This document shows positions 51,181-60,070 of a DNA stretch of 60,070 nt, piece by piece. The notes beneath the pieces are model-generated. The model made no database searches and had not been told where the DNA came from. It worked only from the letters and a program-made list of their open reading frames with translations. The stretch's first letter is position 1. The number at the start of each line of letters is the position of its first letter. The stretch spans positions 1-60,070 of the forward strand of contig CAJJCN010000036.1 of the NCBI GenBank assembly GCA_905182655.1. The letters run 5' to 3'. The stretch is from Flammeovirgaceae bacterium UBA4465. Its GTDB lineage: Bacteria; Bacteroidota; Bacteroidia; Cytophagales; Cyclobacteriaceae. The position numbers and the translations under genes are program-made.

Positions 51181-52344
51181 TTATTTATTATCTATTAAAC
51201 CTCTGCCGCTTTTTTTAATAATACCCTCCGAAGATAACTCGTTTGCCAAAACATCCAAAATTCCGTTCACAAATTGTTTGCTTCGTGGCGTACTGTAATT
51301 TTTGGAAATCTCAATATATTCATTGATGGTCACCTTGATCGGAATACTCGGAAAGGTCATCATTTCTGCTAAAGCCATTTTCAAAATCACCAAATCGGTC
51401 ATCGCCATTCGAGAAGCATCCCAATTACTCGCTCTTTTGGAAATGATAGTTTCCAACTCATGCTCGCGACTCATCGTTTCGGAAAATAAGATTTCAAAAT
51501 ACTCAAAATCTTCGTCTTCGTTGTAGCTCAATGGCTGTAATTCCAGCGTGTTTTCAAAATCTAAATTCTTTAATGTTTTGAGAACCATACTTCTGATGAT
51601 GGGCTTGTTTTCATTCCATCTCAAATCATTTTGATCAAAATATGCCCCAATGACCTCACTTTTAAAAATAACTTTTTTATAGAGGTAATTCACACATTCT
51701 ATTTGCTGTTCTTGGGAGGTCTCCTTGAGTTCCTGATAGGCCATCATGTATTCATCCCCTTTCAAAACATCTTTATACCACTGGACCACAACATCCATTT
51801 CCGCTTTCCAGTCAACCTCTCCTTTTTTGGCTAATGCGCGCAAAGTTGGATCTTCTTTAATCTTATCAATGAATCCGTTTCGAGATAAATTTCCACTTGG
51901 GGCTGATTTCACAGGACTGCTTTTTACTTTATCCTGTTCTTGCTTGTCCACAAAGGCAAATGAAATAGGTAACAGTAGTATTTTCAGATATAATTTTTGT
52001 AACCGAGGACGCTCGGCCATCATATTCCTTTTAATACTTTTTATCTCTGCCCCTATCAGTTGTTCATATTTTAGATAGCTATTTTGAACTTCTCGAAGAT
52101 CTTCTTCATCCAGTACGACCAACGTCTGCAAGGATTCCTCAACAAACTTATTTCTGAAACAGGTCTTAATTAAATTTTGTTTGGTTTCAAATAGCTCACG
52201 ATCCGCGAAATCATGCAGTGCAGGATCTAACGCATATTTAGCAACCAGCTCTTCTTCGATCAGATCACATACAGATGCTTTCATTAAGAAATAGCTATAC
52301 AAAGACTGCATGGCCTTTACTCTTAAAACCCTCCTATTTAACAT
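51181..52344 (-). CDS. nusB: Transcription antitermination factor NusB, long Bacteroidota form
   Basis: A 387-aa protein. The first part (MLNRRVLRVKAMQSLYSYF) is the beginning of a NusB fold, and the C-terminal domain (about residues 240-370) has the rest: NWDASRMAMTDLVILKMALAEMMTFPSIPIKVTINEYIEISKNYSTPRSKQFVNGILDVLA. The 200-residue middle part is helical and special to Bacteroidota; usual NusB is only about 140 aa. It takes part in rRNA antitermination with NusE. It is the second gene after the leucine dehydrogenase (20-bp gap) and starts the conserved operon. Confidence 0.94.
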   Translation of the reverse strand: MLNRRVLRVKAMQSLYSYFLMKASVCDLIEEELVAKYALDPALHDFADRELFETKQNLIKTCFRNKFVEESLQTLVVLDEEDLREVQNSYLKYEQLIGAEIKSIKRNMMAERPRLQKLYLKILLLPISFAFVDKQEQDKVKSSPVKSAPSGNLSRNGFIDKIKEDPTLRALAKKGEVDWKAEMDVVVQWYKDVLKGDEYMMAYQELKETSQEQQIECVNYLYKKVIFKSEVIGAYFDQNDLRWNENKPIIRSMVLKTLKNLDFENTLELQPLSYNEDEDFEYFEILFSETMSREHELETIISKRASNWDASRMAMTDLVILKMALAEMMTFPSIPIKVTINEYIEISKNYSTPRSKQFVNGILDVLANELSSEGIIKKSGRGLIDNK

Positions 52345-52364
52345 TTTAAAGAACTTTAATCCAT

Positions 52365-53465
52365 TTAAAGAGTAGGTGATTTGAGCCTACTAAAATCTTC
52401 GATACGCTTCGTTGCTATATTCAAGGCGGCTTGATGCGTCGTAATATTATTCACTGCTGCAAGATTAATCACATCAGTGGTCATTTTATAAATATCTTCC
52501 GTCTTTTCTAAAACTTTAGCCCGATGGTATTTTCCTTGTTGCTCAAAATAAACATTAATAATTCCCCCAGAATTGATGAGAAAATCTGGACCATAAAGTA
52601 TGCCTTGATCCTGAAGCATTTTGGCATGTAAAGCCTCATCCTCCAATTGATTATTAGCACCTCCTGCAATAATTTTACAGTTCATCTTAGGTATGGTCTG
52701 ACTATTAATCGTGGCCCCCAAAGCACAGGGTGCATAAATATCTACGTCTGCCCTATAAACTTCATCCGCCGCTACCACAGTGACCTTAAACCGTTCTGTT
52801 ATCGCTTTAATCTTATCGTCAAAAATGTCTGAGACCAGAATATGTGCTTGTTCCTTAACCAGTAGTTCAATTAAATAGGAACCTACATTTCCCAAACCTT
52901 GTACCAATATTTTTTTGCCTACTAAGGCGTCTGTCCCATAAACTACTTTAGCACAAGCCTTCATCCCACAAAAAACACCATATGCCGTTACTGGACTAGG
53001 GTCCCCGGATCCCCCACTTTTTTCTGAAAGACCCGCTACATAAGGCGTCTCCATTCGGATGTATTCCATGTCCTGCGTGGTCATATTGACATCTTCAGCC
53101 GTCCAATATTGCCCCCCCAAACCGTTGACAAACTTCCCAAATCGGCGCATGAGTTTTTCACCTTTAATTTTTTTAGCATCTCCGATGATTACCGCTTTAC
53201 CTCCGCCAATATTTAATCCAGCAATCGAATTTTTAAACGTCATCCCTCGGGACAATCTTAAGGCATCTTGTATGGCAGCTTCCTCTGAGGCATAATCCCA
53301 CATACGCGTCCCGCCCATGGCAGGGCCAAGCACCGTGTTGTGAATAGAAATAATTGCTTTCAATCCAAGCACATGATCACTGCAAAAAACGAGTTGTTCA
53401 TGTGACATGTCCCACATTTTATCTAAAATTGTTGGACTTTTCAGTTGAATGGAGTCTTTTCCCAT
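52365..53465 (-). CDS. Leucine dehydrogenase-like Glu/Leu/Phe/Val dehydrogenase
   Basis: A 366-aa NAD-dependent oxidative deaminase of branched-chain or related amino acids. GPAMGGTRMWDY, the catalytic Lys78 (MTFKNSIAGL) and Lys90 (NIGGGKAVIIGD), the Asp of TAEDVNMT and the Rossmann GLGNVGSYLIELL are visible. The size and GGTRM pattern match leucine/phenylalanine dehydrogenases rather than hexameric glutamate dehydrogenase. It probably makes 2-oxo acids for fatty-acid primers or use as carbon source. It precedes nusB by 20 bases and may share its message. A CAAAAATA at 53527-53534 is a -7 candidate. Confidence 0.92.
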   Translation of the reverse strand: MGKDSIQLKSPTILDKMWDMSHEQLVFCSDHVLGLKAIISIHNTVLGPAMGGTRMWDYASEEAAIQDALRLSRGMTFKNSIAGLNIGGGKAVIIGDAKKIKGEKLMRRFGKFVNGLGGQYWTAEDVNMTTQDMEYIRMETPYVAGLSEKSGGSGDPSPVTAYGVFCGMKACAKVVYGTDALVGKKILVQGLGNVGSYLIELLVKEQAHILVSDIFDDKIKAITERFKVTVVAADEVYRADVDIYAPCALGATINSQTIPKMNCKIIAGGANNQLEDEALHAKMLQDQGILYGPDFLINSGGIINVYFEQQGKYHRAKVLEKTEDIYKMTTDVINLAAVNNITTHQAALNIATKRIEDFSRLKSPTL

Positions 53466-53583
53466 TTTTAAAAGAAATTCTAATCTAACTTTGTTATCGT
53501 TTTAACTCAGAATAATAAATAAAAGTCAAAAATACCTTGTTTGTATCAAATTATCACTCAGAAATTCAATCCTTTTATAGCCT

Positions 53584-55368
53584 GTGAATGATTTAGCCTA
53601 TCTGAACAAATACCTATTTAAATATAAGTATCACCTTATATTAGGTACGCTATTTATCATCATCGCCAATTATTTTTCCATCATGCCTGCGGTTTTGGTA
53701 AGGTATTCATTTGACCTATTACAAGGGAATTATGAACTTTTCAAACTTTTTAATGGCTTTGATCTTCAGACCGATGCTTATGCATTGTTTGCAAAATCCA
53801 TTTGGATCTTAGGTATATTAATATTGATATCTGCGCTTTTAAGAGGCGTTTTTATGTTTTTTATGAGGCAAACCATCATTGTGATGTCTCGAATCATTGA
53901 ATATGACTTAAAGAATGAAATTTTTGAGCATTATCAAAGTTTACCCTTAAGTTTTTACAGAAAAAACAATACAGGGGATTTAATGAACCGAATATCCGAA
54001 GATGTCAGTAAGGTTCGCATGTATTTCGGACCCGCCATCATGTATGGGATTACCTTATTCACCTTGTTCCTGATGGTCATCCCTTTTATGTTTTCTATAA
54101 ATTTTAAACTGACTATTTATTCCTTAATTCCCCTTCCTATACTCTCTCTTAGTATTTACCTTGTGAATAATGTTATTCATAAGCGTTCAGAAAAAATCCA
54201 AGAAAGCTTATCCAATTTATCAACGTTCGTTCAAGAAGCCTTTTCTGGCATTCGAGTCATAAAAGCTTTCGATCGAGAGGAAGACATCAACCTTCAATTT
54301 GAAAAAGAAAGTACAGACTATAAAAATAAATCCTTAAAACTCGCTTTTGTTCAAGCGGTTTTCTTTCCCCTTATCATGTCCCTTATTGGACTGAGTGTAA
54401 TTCTCACTATTTACATTGGAGGCGTTGAGGTTTTTAATGGAAGTATCAGTACGGGTGTGATTGCCGAATTTATTATTTATGTGAACTTATTGACCTGGCC
54501 CGTTGCGGCCTTGGGTTGGATCACCAGTATCATCCAACAAGCAGCAGCCTCTCAAAAGAGAATTAATGAATTTCTCAAAACAAAGACAGATATAATTTCT
54601 ACTGAAAATTTAGAAAAAAATTTAGCCGGAACCATTGAATTTGAAAATGTGGATTTTATCTATCCTGATTCAGGTATTCATGCGTTGAAAAATATTTCAT
54701 TCAAGGTCAATCAAGGAGAATCTGTGGCCATCATCGGCAATACGGGCGCTGGGAAAAGTACCCTCGCCAACTTAATTTGTCGAATGTATGATATTTCTTC
54801 TGGGTCCTTAAAAATAGATGGACGATCCATTGAGAAATATAATCTTTCTTGCTTAAGGTCACAAATCGGCTTTGTGCCGCAAGATGTGTTTTTGTTTTCA
54901 GATAGTATTCGCAATAATATCGCTTTTGGTAATCCGGGGATGAATGAAGAAAAAATCATTCAAGCGGCTAAAGACGCAGATTTACTCAATAATATTGCCG
55001 ATTTACCTAACGGATTTGATACACGGGTAGGAGAAAGAGGCATCACCTTGTCAGGGGGCCAAAAACAGCGGGTATCTATTGCTCGTGCGGTCGCAAGAGA
55101 ACCCAAAATACTTATTTTAGATGATGCCCTATCCGCTGTGGATACTAAGACCGAAAATACAATTCTTGAAGCGATGGCAAAAATCATGAAGGGACGGACT
55201 TCATTAATTATTTCTCATCGGGTATCCTCGGCAAAGCTGGCGAGTAAGATCATTGTACTCCTAGATGGTTCCATTATTGAACAAGGTTCCCACGAAGATC
55301 TATTGGAAAAAAACGGAGCCTACAAAGCTATTTATGACAAGCAATTGGCCCAGGATAAAGAAAATTGA
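53584..55368 (+). CDS. Half ABC exporter with degenerate Walker B (BmrC/TM287-288-like subunit)
   Basis: A 594-aa type IV ABC exporter: six TM segments (about residues 1-320) then a nucleotide-binding domain. It starts at GTG 53584. The Walker A is GNTGAGKST (about 385), the Q-loop region GFVPQDVFLFSD, and the signature a canonical LSGGQKQR (about 488). The Walker B reads LILDDALSAVD (about 510), with Asp where the catalytic Glu should be, as in BmrC or the TM287/288 degenerate subunit. Together with the second half transporter (LSVGQ signature, canonical DE) it should form a heterodimer. The two genes are on opposite strands, tail to tail, with one small gene between. Confidence 0.92.
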   Translation: MNDLAYLNKYLFKYKYHLILGTLFIIIANYFSIMPAVLVRYSFDLLQGNYELFKLFNGFDLQTDAYALFAKSIWILGILILISALLRGVFMFFMRQTIIVMSRIIEYDLKNEIFEHYQSLPLSFYRKNNTGDLMNRISEDVSKVRMYFGPAIMYGITLFTLFLMVIPFMFSINFKLTIYSLIPLPILSLSIYLVNNVIHKRSEKIQESLSNLSTFVQEAFSGIRVIKAFDREEDINLQFEKESTDYKNKSLKLAFVQAVFFPLIMSLIGLSVILTIYIGGVEVFNGSISTGVIAEFIIYVNLLTWPVAALGWITSIIQQAAASQKRINEFLKTKTDIISTENLEKNLAGTIEFENVDFIYPDSGIHALKNISFKVNQGESVAIIGNTGAGKSTLANLICRMYDISSGSLKIDGRSIEKYNLSCLRSQIGFVPQDVFLFSDSIRNNIAFGNPGMNEEKIIQAAKDADLLNNIADLPNGFDTRVGERGITLSGGQKQRVSIARAVAREPKILILDDALSAVDTKTENTILEAMAKIMKGRTSLIISHRVSSAKLASKIIVLLDGSIIEQGSHEDLLEKNGAYKAIYDKQLAQDKEN

Positions 55369-55370
55369 GA

Positions 55371-55919
55371 CTAATTTTTTGACCAAGCTTCGATGATCTT
55401 CGAATTATCCGGATAATGCATTTCAAAAATAAAATTGCTTAATTCAATATTAAGACTATCTGCTTTTTGTTTTAATTTTAGTTCTACCTCTGTCGCATTA
55501 GGCATTACTATGGGATGCATACTTAAAAAAGCGACCACCTTTTGATGGCAATCAAACTCTTTGAACTCGTAATCCATCGGTACTTTTGCACTCTCTTCTG
55601 TCAGGATAACCCCTATGAAAAGGCTCACTTCACCTTCGGTCAATTGGGGATCCTCATAACTGATCACTGTCAACGTCCCCTTCAATGTACTATCCAAAAC
55701 CATAGCGCGACTTTCTGTATAATATTGCTCAATGGTCTTTGAGGTCTGACGTCCTGAAAAAGATCGCCCTACTACCAAACGATGGTCCGCTCCTAAATGG
55801 TAAACCACAACCTCCTGGTATCCACCCAAATGAGTATAAACGTAATGAACGCAAAAGGTCATGATCAGTATTGAAAAAAAGACGATAATCGCATAGGTGT
55901 TTTTTGAAGTCCACTTCAT
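55371..55919 (-). CDS. Single-pass membrane protein, possibly GyrI/SOUL-like
   Basis: A 182-aa protein with one N-terminal membrane anchor (about residues 9-27, YAIIVFFSILIMTFCVHYV). The outer part has strands YQEVVVYHLGADHRLVVGRSF, GTLTVISYEDP, VSLFIGVILTEES and PMDYEFKEFDCHQKVVAFLSMHP and could adopt a GyrI-like or SOUL-type ligand-binding fold, by pattern only. It lies after the second ABC half-transporter gene with a 4-bp overlap, so it is translated with it, and its stop is two bases from the first half transporter's stop. A role as accessory of the exporter, perhaps sensing its substrate, is inference. Confidence 0.6.
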   Translation of the reverse strand: MKWTSKNTYAIIVFFSILIMTFCVHYVYTHLGGYQEVVVYHLGADHRLVVGRSFSGRQTSKTIEQYYTESRAMVLDSTLKGTLTVISYEDPQLTEGEVSLFIGVILTEESAKVPMDYEFKEFDCHQKVVAFLSMHPIVMPNATEVELKLKQKADSLNIELSNFIFEMHYPDNSKIIEAWSKN

Positions 55920-57682
55920 AGGATCACTTCTTTAAATTGCATCTCATGCAGTTTGGCATAATAGCCTTCCCTACTTAATAAGTCATCATGGGTGCCTTGC
56001 TCTTTGATCTCTCCTCTATCAAGCACCATGATGTTGTCTGCATTTTGAATAGTAGACAACCTGTGGGCCACGACAATCGCGGTCCTACCCTTCATTAATT
56101 TACTTATGGCCCCTTGAATTAAAAATTCTGTGTCCGAATCAACCGAAGACGTCGCTTCATCTAAAATGATGATTTTTGGATCATACACCAAAGCTCTCAC
56201 AAAAGAAATCAACTGCCTTTGACCCACGGACAAAGTAGCTCCGCGTTCCATTACATCATAATCATAACCCCCAGGTAACCGCTCAATAAACGTACTCGCA
56301 CCTACTAACTCAGCGGCTTGATATACTTGCTCGCGGGAGATATTTGGATTCTTGAGGGTAATGTTATTGAAAATAGAATCTGAAAATAAAAATACATCTT
56401 GCAAAACAACGGCAATATTCTTTCGTAAAAAAGAAAGCTCATAGTTCTTGATTTCCTGTCCATCTAAGTAAATGTGGCCTTTATTAATCTCGTAAAATCT
56501 GTTGAGTAGATTTACAATGGAGCTTTTCCCTGCCCCAGTGGCACCCACTAAAGCCAAAGTTTTACCAGATTTTACCTCAAATGAAATGTTTTTAAGGACC
56601 CAGTCTTCTCCATTGTAGGCAAACCAAACCTGATCAAAATTCACCGTCCCCTTGAGTACCTCTGATGCCAAAATGCCTGCATTGGAAGTGGTTTCTTTAT
56701 TGTCAAGTAAATCCATTATTCTTGTCGCACAAACAATGCCCATTTGTAAGGTGTTAAATCGATCAGCAATCATTCTGATCGGTCTAAAAAACATTTGAAT
56801 GTACATGATAAAGGCTATTAAAACACCCACCTCAATCCGCTCTTGAATTACGCCTCCCGCTCCGAACCAAACAACCAATCCAATACCAGAGGCCTGAACA
56901 ATCTCTGCGACAGGGAAATAGACCGAATAATACATCACTGATTTGACGTTAGCCGTGCGATGCTCTTTATTTATTTCTTTAAATTTTTTGAGTTCTGTTG
57001 ACTCACTGTTGAATATTTGCACAATGCTCATGCCTGTAATATGCTCCTGTACGAACGTATTGAGATTGCTCACCGCAGTGCGGACGGTATTGAATGAAAC
57101 TTTGACCCGCTCTTTAAATATATAAGTGGCTAAAATTAAAATGGGCAATGTAGAAAGACTGATCAAAGCCAATTCCCAATCAATGTAAAGCATGAAACCA
57201 AAGATGACCAAAAGCTGTAATAAATCTCCAATGATGGCCGCTACGCCTTGACTAAAAACTTCCGCAAGTGTCTCAATATCTGAAACATTTCTCGTCACTA
57301 ATCTCCCTATGGGAGTTTGATCAAAAAATTTCAACCTCAGTGACTGAACATGTCTGAAAAGTTTAATTCGAATATCCTTAATTACAAATTGACCCAATAC
57401 ACCGGAAAGAAAAGTATGTGAGTATTGGACTATAGATTGAAGTAACAACAAGCCCAAAAGCAATCCTATCATATTAATTAAACCCTGATAATCCCCTGAT
57501 GCGATTTGATTATCAATCATGATTCTAATGATATAGGGCCTTAATGGCACAATGGCTGCCATAAAAATGGTCAAAAAGACCAGTATCCAAAACTGGTACA
57601 TATAAGGCTTAGCGAAAGCAAAAAGTTTTTTAAGGACTTTTGAATCTACTATTTTTTTCGCTTGAATTGACTCTTGATTCAC
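55916..57682 (-). CDS. Half ABC exporter with degenerate signature (BmrD-like subunit)
   Basis: A 588-aa ABC exporter: six TM segments in residues about 30-330, then the nucleotide-binding domain with Walker A GATGAGKSS (about 378), ENRFYEI-type Q-loop region with VLQDVFLFSD, signature LSVGQRQLISF (about 482; the second Gly of LSGGQ is Val) and Walker B IIILDEATSSVD (about 502) with the catalytic Glu. These deviations mirror those in the plus-strand half transporter. In a heterodimer they produce one consensus and one degenerate ATP site. The gene overlaps truA (ATGA) upstream and the small membrane gene downstream. Substrate unknown; drugs, lipids or peptides are all possible. Confidence 0.93.
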   Translation of the reverse strand: MNQESIQAKKIVDSKVLKKLFAFAKPYMYQFWILVFLTIFMAAIVPLRPYIIRIMIDNQIASGDYQGLINMIGLLLGLLLLQSIVQYSHTFLSGVLGQFVIKDIRIKLFRHVQSLRLKFFDQTPIGRLVTRNVSDIETLAEVFSQGVAAIIGDLLQLLVIFGFMLYIDWELALISLSTLPILILATYIFKERVKVSFNTVRTAVSNLNTFVQEHITGMSIVQIFNSESTELKKFKEINKEHRTANVKSVMYYSVYFPVAEIVQASGIGLVVWFGAGGVIQERIEVGVLIAFIMYIQMFFRPIRMIADRFNTLQMGIVCATRIMDLLDNKETTSNAGILASEVLKGTVNFDQVWFAYNGEDWVLKNISFEVKSGKTLALVGATGAGKSSIVNLLNRFYEINKGHIYLDGQEIKNYELSFLRKNIAVVLQDVFLFSDSIFNNITLKNPNISREQVYQAAELVGASTFIERLPGGYDYDVMERGATLSVGQRQLISFVRALVYDPKIIILDEATSSVDSDTEFLIQGAISKLMKGRTAIVVAHRLSTIQNADNIMVLDRGEIKEQGTHDDLLSREGYYAKLHEMQFKEVIL

Positions 57683-58431
57683 ATATCTAAATTTAAATAA
57701 ATATCTTTTGGATATTCAACTTCTGATAAAAATAGGCCTACAGCGGGAACAGAAACTCCTGCGTGAGCCCTTTTCTTTGTTGCTAAGATCTCACTAAAAC
57801 GATCAATCGTTATTTTTTTAGTCCCCACCTCGAGCAACGTCCCCACCAAAGCACGTACCATGCCTCTTAAAAACCGATTCGATTGAACTAAAAATACATA
57901 ACCGTCCTCAACTTCCTTCCACTCCGCTTTGAGTATGCGACAATTAAAATGGTTGACCTCCGTATTTACCTTACTCATCGCTTCAAAATCGGTCCAATTT
58001 AAAAGAACAGCACAAGCCTCCGCGAGGCTACTTAAGGCTACGGGGGCATGCAAATAATGAGATCTCCCTACTTTAAAGGGATTTTTACTTAAATGCATGT
58101 GGTATGCATAGCTCCTCGATAGGGCATCAAACCTAGCGTGGGCCTCTTGGGTAACTGAGCGAATGCCACAAATGGCTATTTCTCGAGGTAAATAGGAATT
58201 CAGTTTAAACTTAAGTCGTTCATTGTCAATATTTTCAGCATCAAAATGTGCTATTTGACAAGAGGCATGAACGCCCGCATCGGTGCGTCCACTCCCTACT
58301 ATAGGGGTTTTTACTCCTAACAAATCACCTAGGGCCTTTTCAATGGTTTCTTGAATCGAAATCGCATTGGGTTGATATTGCCAACCATGGTACTTTGAAC
58401 CATCATAGCTAATCTTTAGAAAAAAGCGCAT
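57679..58431 (-). CDS. truA: tRNA pseudouridine38-40 synthase
   Basis: A 250-aa enzyme that converts uridines 38-40 of the tRNA anticodon arm to pseudouridine. The catalytic Asp51 is in GSGRTDAGVHA; YDGSKYHGWQYQPN, SRSYAYHMHLSKNP, RFLRGMVRALVGTLLEVG and VPAVGLFL are further family motifs. The gene is first of a three-gene minus-strand unit with the BmrD-like half exporter, with a 4-bp overlap. It is divergent from the DUF4293 gene. Confidence 0.95.
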   Translation of the reverse strand: MRFFLKISYDGSKYHGWQYQPNAISIQETIEKALGDLLGVKTPIVGSGRTDAGVHASCQIAHFDAENIDNERLKFKLNSYLPREIAICGIRSVTQEAHARFDALSRSYAYHMHLSKNPFKVGRSHYLHAPVALSSLAEACAVLLNWTDFEAMSKVNTEVNHFNCRILKAEWKEVEDGYVFLVQSNRFLRGMVRALVGTLLEVGTKKITIDRFSEILATKKRAHAGVSVPAVGLFLSEVEYPKDIYLNLDM

Positions 58432-58502
58432 GTCGCAAAATAAAGCTAATCTATTTGTCTTTGTACAATCGGATGTATTCTTTTGCCTAAAATAATATTG
58501 AT

Positions 58503-58991
58503 ATGATTCAACGCGTTCAATCTATTTTCCTCTCAATGGCTGCTATTACCATGGGACTCATGCTGTTTTTTCCCTTGTGGCAAAAAGTAAGTATTGAAAC
58601 CTCGGAGGTGGCTACCCTCGATGCTTTTCATTTAACCTATGAAGCCCTAGACCCCATTACAGGATCTGCGCAAAATATTCTAAAAAACACATTTTATATT
58701 GCCTTATTGGGTAGCCTATCTGCAGCCCTCTCTCTTTACTCTATTTTTCAATACAAAAACCGTTTGCGCCAAATCCAAGTGGGCGCATTGAACAGTTTGG
58801 TAATAGGGATAACCCTCGGGGTATTGATGTACTTTATTTTCAAGGCAGAAACCCTTCTTGAACGTACCCAGCAAGGAAATTATCTATTTGGGTTTTACCT
58901 CCCACTGGCTGCCCTCTTTTGTAATTTTGCGGCCAATCGATTCATCCGAAAAGATGAAAAACTGGTCAAAAGCATGAATCGTATTCGCTAA
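58503..58991 (+). CDS. DUF4293-family membrane protein
   Basis: A 162-aa protein with four hydrophobic segments: about residues 8-25 (IFLSMAAITMGLMLFFPLW), 60-80, 97-115 and 128-148. The beginning MIQRVQSIFLSMAAI is the mark of DUF4293, a family nearly restricted to Bacteroidota, often encoded near truA and with unknown function. The C-terminus is short and basic (RFIRKDEKLVKSMNRI). Confidence 0.88.
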   Translation: MIQRVQSIFLSMAAITMGLMLFFPLWQKVSIETSEVATLDAFHLTYEALDPITGSAQNILKNTFYIALLGSLSAALSLYSIFQYKNRLRQIQVGALNSLVIGITLGVLMYFIFKAETLLERTQQGNYLFGFYLPLAALFCNFAANRFIRKDEKLVKSMNRIR

Positions 58992-59119
58992 GGTTTAAAA
59001 TGATCCGCTGCCTTTACTGACACAAATACTGCCAAGTTGGCACATTAAAACGCTATCCGATTAAATGGAATAGTATTTGATAACCCTTTGTTATTATAGA
59101 ACCAATTTAGTTGACGAAC

Positions 59120-60070
59120 ATGCAAGAAAAAGGTAACATTTCCATACATACAGAGAACATCTTTCCCATCATCAAGAAGTTCTTATATTCCGATCATGAA
59201 ATATTCTTGAGAGAGCTGGTTTCAAATGCTGTCGATGCCTCTCAAAAAATTAAGCGCTTGGCTGCCCTTGGTGAGTACAAAGAAGAAGTAGGTAAATTGA
59301 GGGTTGAGATTGAAGTAAATAAAAAGAAAAAAACCATCTCCATTAAAGACAATGGGATCGGTATGACTGCTGACGAAATTAAAAAGTACATCAATCAAAT
59401 TGCTTTTTCAGGTGCTACAGAATTTGTTGAAAAATATAAGGATAAAGGTGAGGATCAGCAAATTATAGGTCATTTTGGACTAGGTTTTTATTCCGCCTTT
59501 ATGGTCTCAAAACAGGTAGAAATAGAAACCCTCTCCTTCAAAAAAGGTTCTGCACCTGCCAAGTGGACTTGTGATGGTGAAACGGAATTTGAAATCAAAA
59601 CTTCGAAGAAAAAGACGCGAGGTACGGTGGTCACGCTGCATATTGCCGAGGATTCCGAAGAGTTCTTAGAAGACGCGAGAATACAAGGTGTTTTAGATAA
59701 ATATGGTAAATTTCTACCCATCCCCATAAAATTTGGTACCAAAGAGGAGAGTGTTCCGGATGGTAAGGACAAAGATGATAAACCCAAATACAAATCGGTC
59801 AAGAAAGACAATATCATCAACGACTCAGAGCCTATTTGGACCAAAAGCCCTAATGACCTCAAGGATGAAGACTATTTAAAGTTTTACAAAGAATTATACC
59901 CCATGAGCGAGGATCCTTTGTTTTGGATTCACTTAAACGTAGACTATCCCTTCAATCTAACAGGTATTTTATACTTCCCTAAACTCAAAAAAGATTTTGA
60001 GATTCAACGTAATAAAATTCAATTATACTCGAGACAAGTATTCATCACCGATGAAGTTAAAAACGTAGTT
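59120..60070 (+). CDS. htpG: Chaperone HtpG (Hsp90), 3' end outside window
   Basis: The first 317 codons of the Hsp90 chaperone, reading open to the end of the window. The N-terminal ATPase (GHKL) domain is complete: FLRELVSNAVDASQKIK (with Asn and Glu/Asp for Mg), IKDNGIGMTADEIKKYI (the ATP-binding DxGxG), IAFSGATEFV, and GHFGLGFYSAFMVS; the middle domain begins around residue 220 with SEPIWTKSP-like DSEPIWTKS. The 'NAVDAS' variant replaces the common 'NASDAx'. The ATG at 59120 is preceded by 128 bases with no other gene. HtpG helps fold client proteins in the cytosol, probably with DnaK. Confidence 0.95.
   Translation, partial: MQEKGNISIHTENIFPIIKKFLYSDHEIFLRELVSNAVDASQKIKRLAALGEYKEEVGKLRVEIEVNKKKKTISIKDNGIGMTADEIKKYINQIAFSGATEFVEKYKDKGEDQQIIGHFGLGFYSAFMVSKQVEIETLSFKKGSAPAKWTCDGETEFEIKTSKKKTRGTVVTLHIAEDSEEFLEDARIQGVLDKYGKFLPIPIKFGTKEESVPDGKDKDDKPKYKSVKKDNIINDSEPIWTKSPNDLKDEDYLKFYKELYPMSEDPLFWIHLNVDYPFNLTGILYFPKLKKDFEIQRNKIQLYSRQVFITDEVKNVV

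Overview
The window is a chromosomal segment of a Bacteroidota bacterium, most likely from the Saprospiria/Cytophagia side rather than the host-associated Bacteroidales; the class-level placement is inference. Supporting signs are a type IX secretion (Por) C-terminal sorting domain on a CotH-type protein, a long (387 aa) NusB heading a nusB-ytxH-DUF1573-yajC-ybbR-coaE operon, a fused SecDF, a DUF4293 protein, WG-repeat and carboxypeptidase-like regulatory-domain proteins, a VC0807-family protein, AT-rich DNA, weak or absent Shine-Dalgarno sequences, and a TAnnTTTG-type -7 promoter element. I see no rRNA, tRNA, CRISPR array, transposase or prophage gene.

Layout. 1-2.7 kb: 3' part of an ALDH7-type aldehyde dehydrogenase, a GreA/B-like small protein, a secreted creatininase and a gamma-glutamylcyclotransferase-like protein. 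2.8-8.6 kb: an accessory block of five secreted ~25 kDa proteins, at least three of them internally duplicated in a way that suggests tandem ferredoxin-like (dimeric alpha/beta-barrel) domains, interrupted by a membrane protein with a J-like domain lacking HPD. 8.8-9.4 kb: two paralogous small exported proteins with a shared KEMPGK core and a very basic tail. 9.6-12.2 kb: CotH-LTD-T9SS protein. 12.4-24.2 kb: mostly housekeeping (SEC-C protein, pruA, YjjG-type HAD phosphatase with an ArsR regulator, M19 dipeptidase, zinc-ribbon membrane protein, kynU, dxs, scpA, ndk, nrnA). 24.4-29.7 kb: FKBP lipoprotein-rdgB-udk operon, a small exported protein with its own promoter, and secDF. 29.8-35.6 kb: membrane and soluble accessory genes (VC0807 family, VOC, group II PLP decarboxylase, NrtR-like regulator, lipoprotein glutaredoxin, predicted outer-membrane protein). 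35.7-41.3 kb: clpB, and a Tat-type TRAP binding lipoprotein coupled to a secreted amidase. 41.3-45.7 kb: a 52-bp perfect palindrome followed by a DnaE-type polymerase plus DinB operon, a probable translesion-synthesis cassette. 45.8-48.4 kb: WG-repeat protein. 48.4-53.5 kb: leucine-type dehydrogenase and the nusB-to-coaE operon. 53.6-58.4 kb: two half ABC exporters whose motifs are complementary (one has a degenerate Walker B, the other a degenerate signature), so they probably form one heterodimeric exporter although encoded on opposite strands; truA heads the minus-strand operon. 58.5-60.07 kb: DUF4293 protein and the 5' part of htpG, cut by the window end.

The most unusual items are the perfect palindrome and the second inverted repeat that covers the polymerase start codon, the twin basic-tail secreted peptides, the secreted alpha/beta family cluster, the J-like/membrane fusion, the strand-split heterodimeric exporter, and the TRAP binding protein paired with an amidase without any permease nearby. 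All functional statements come from reading motifs; no database search was run.
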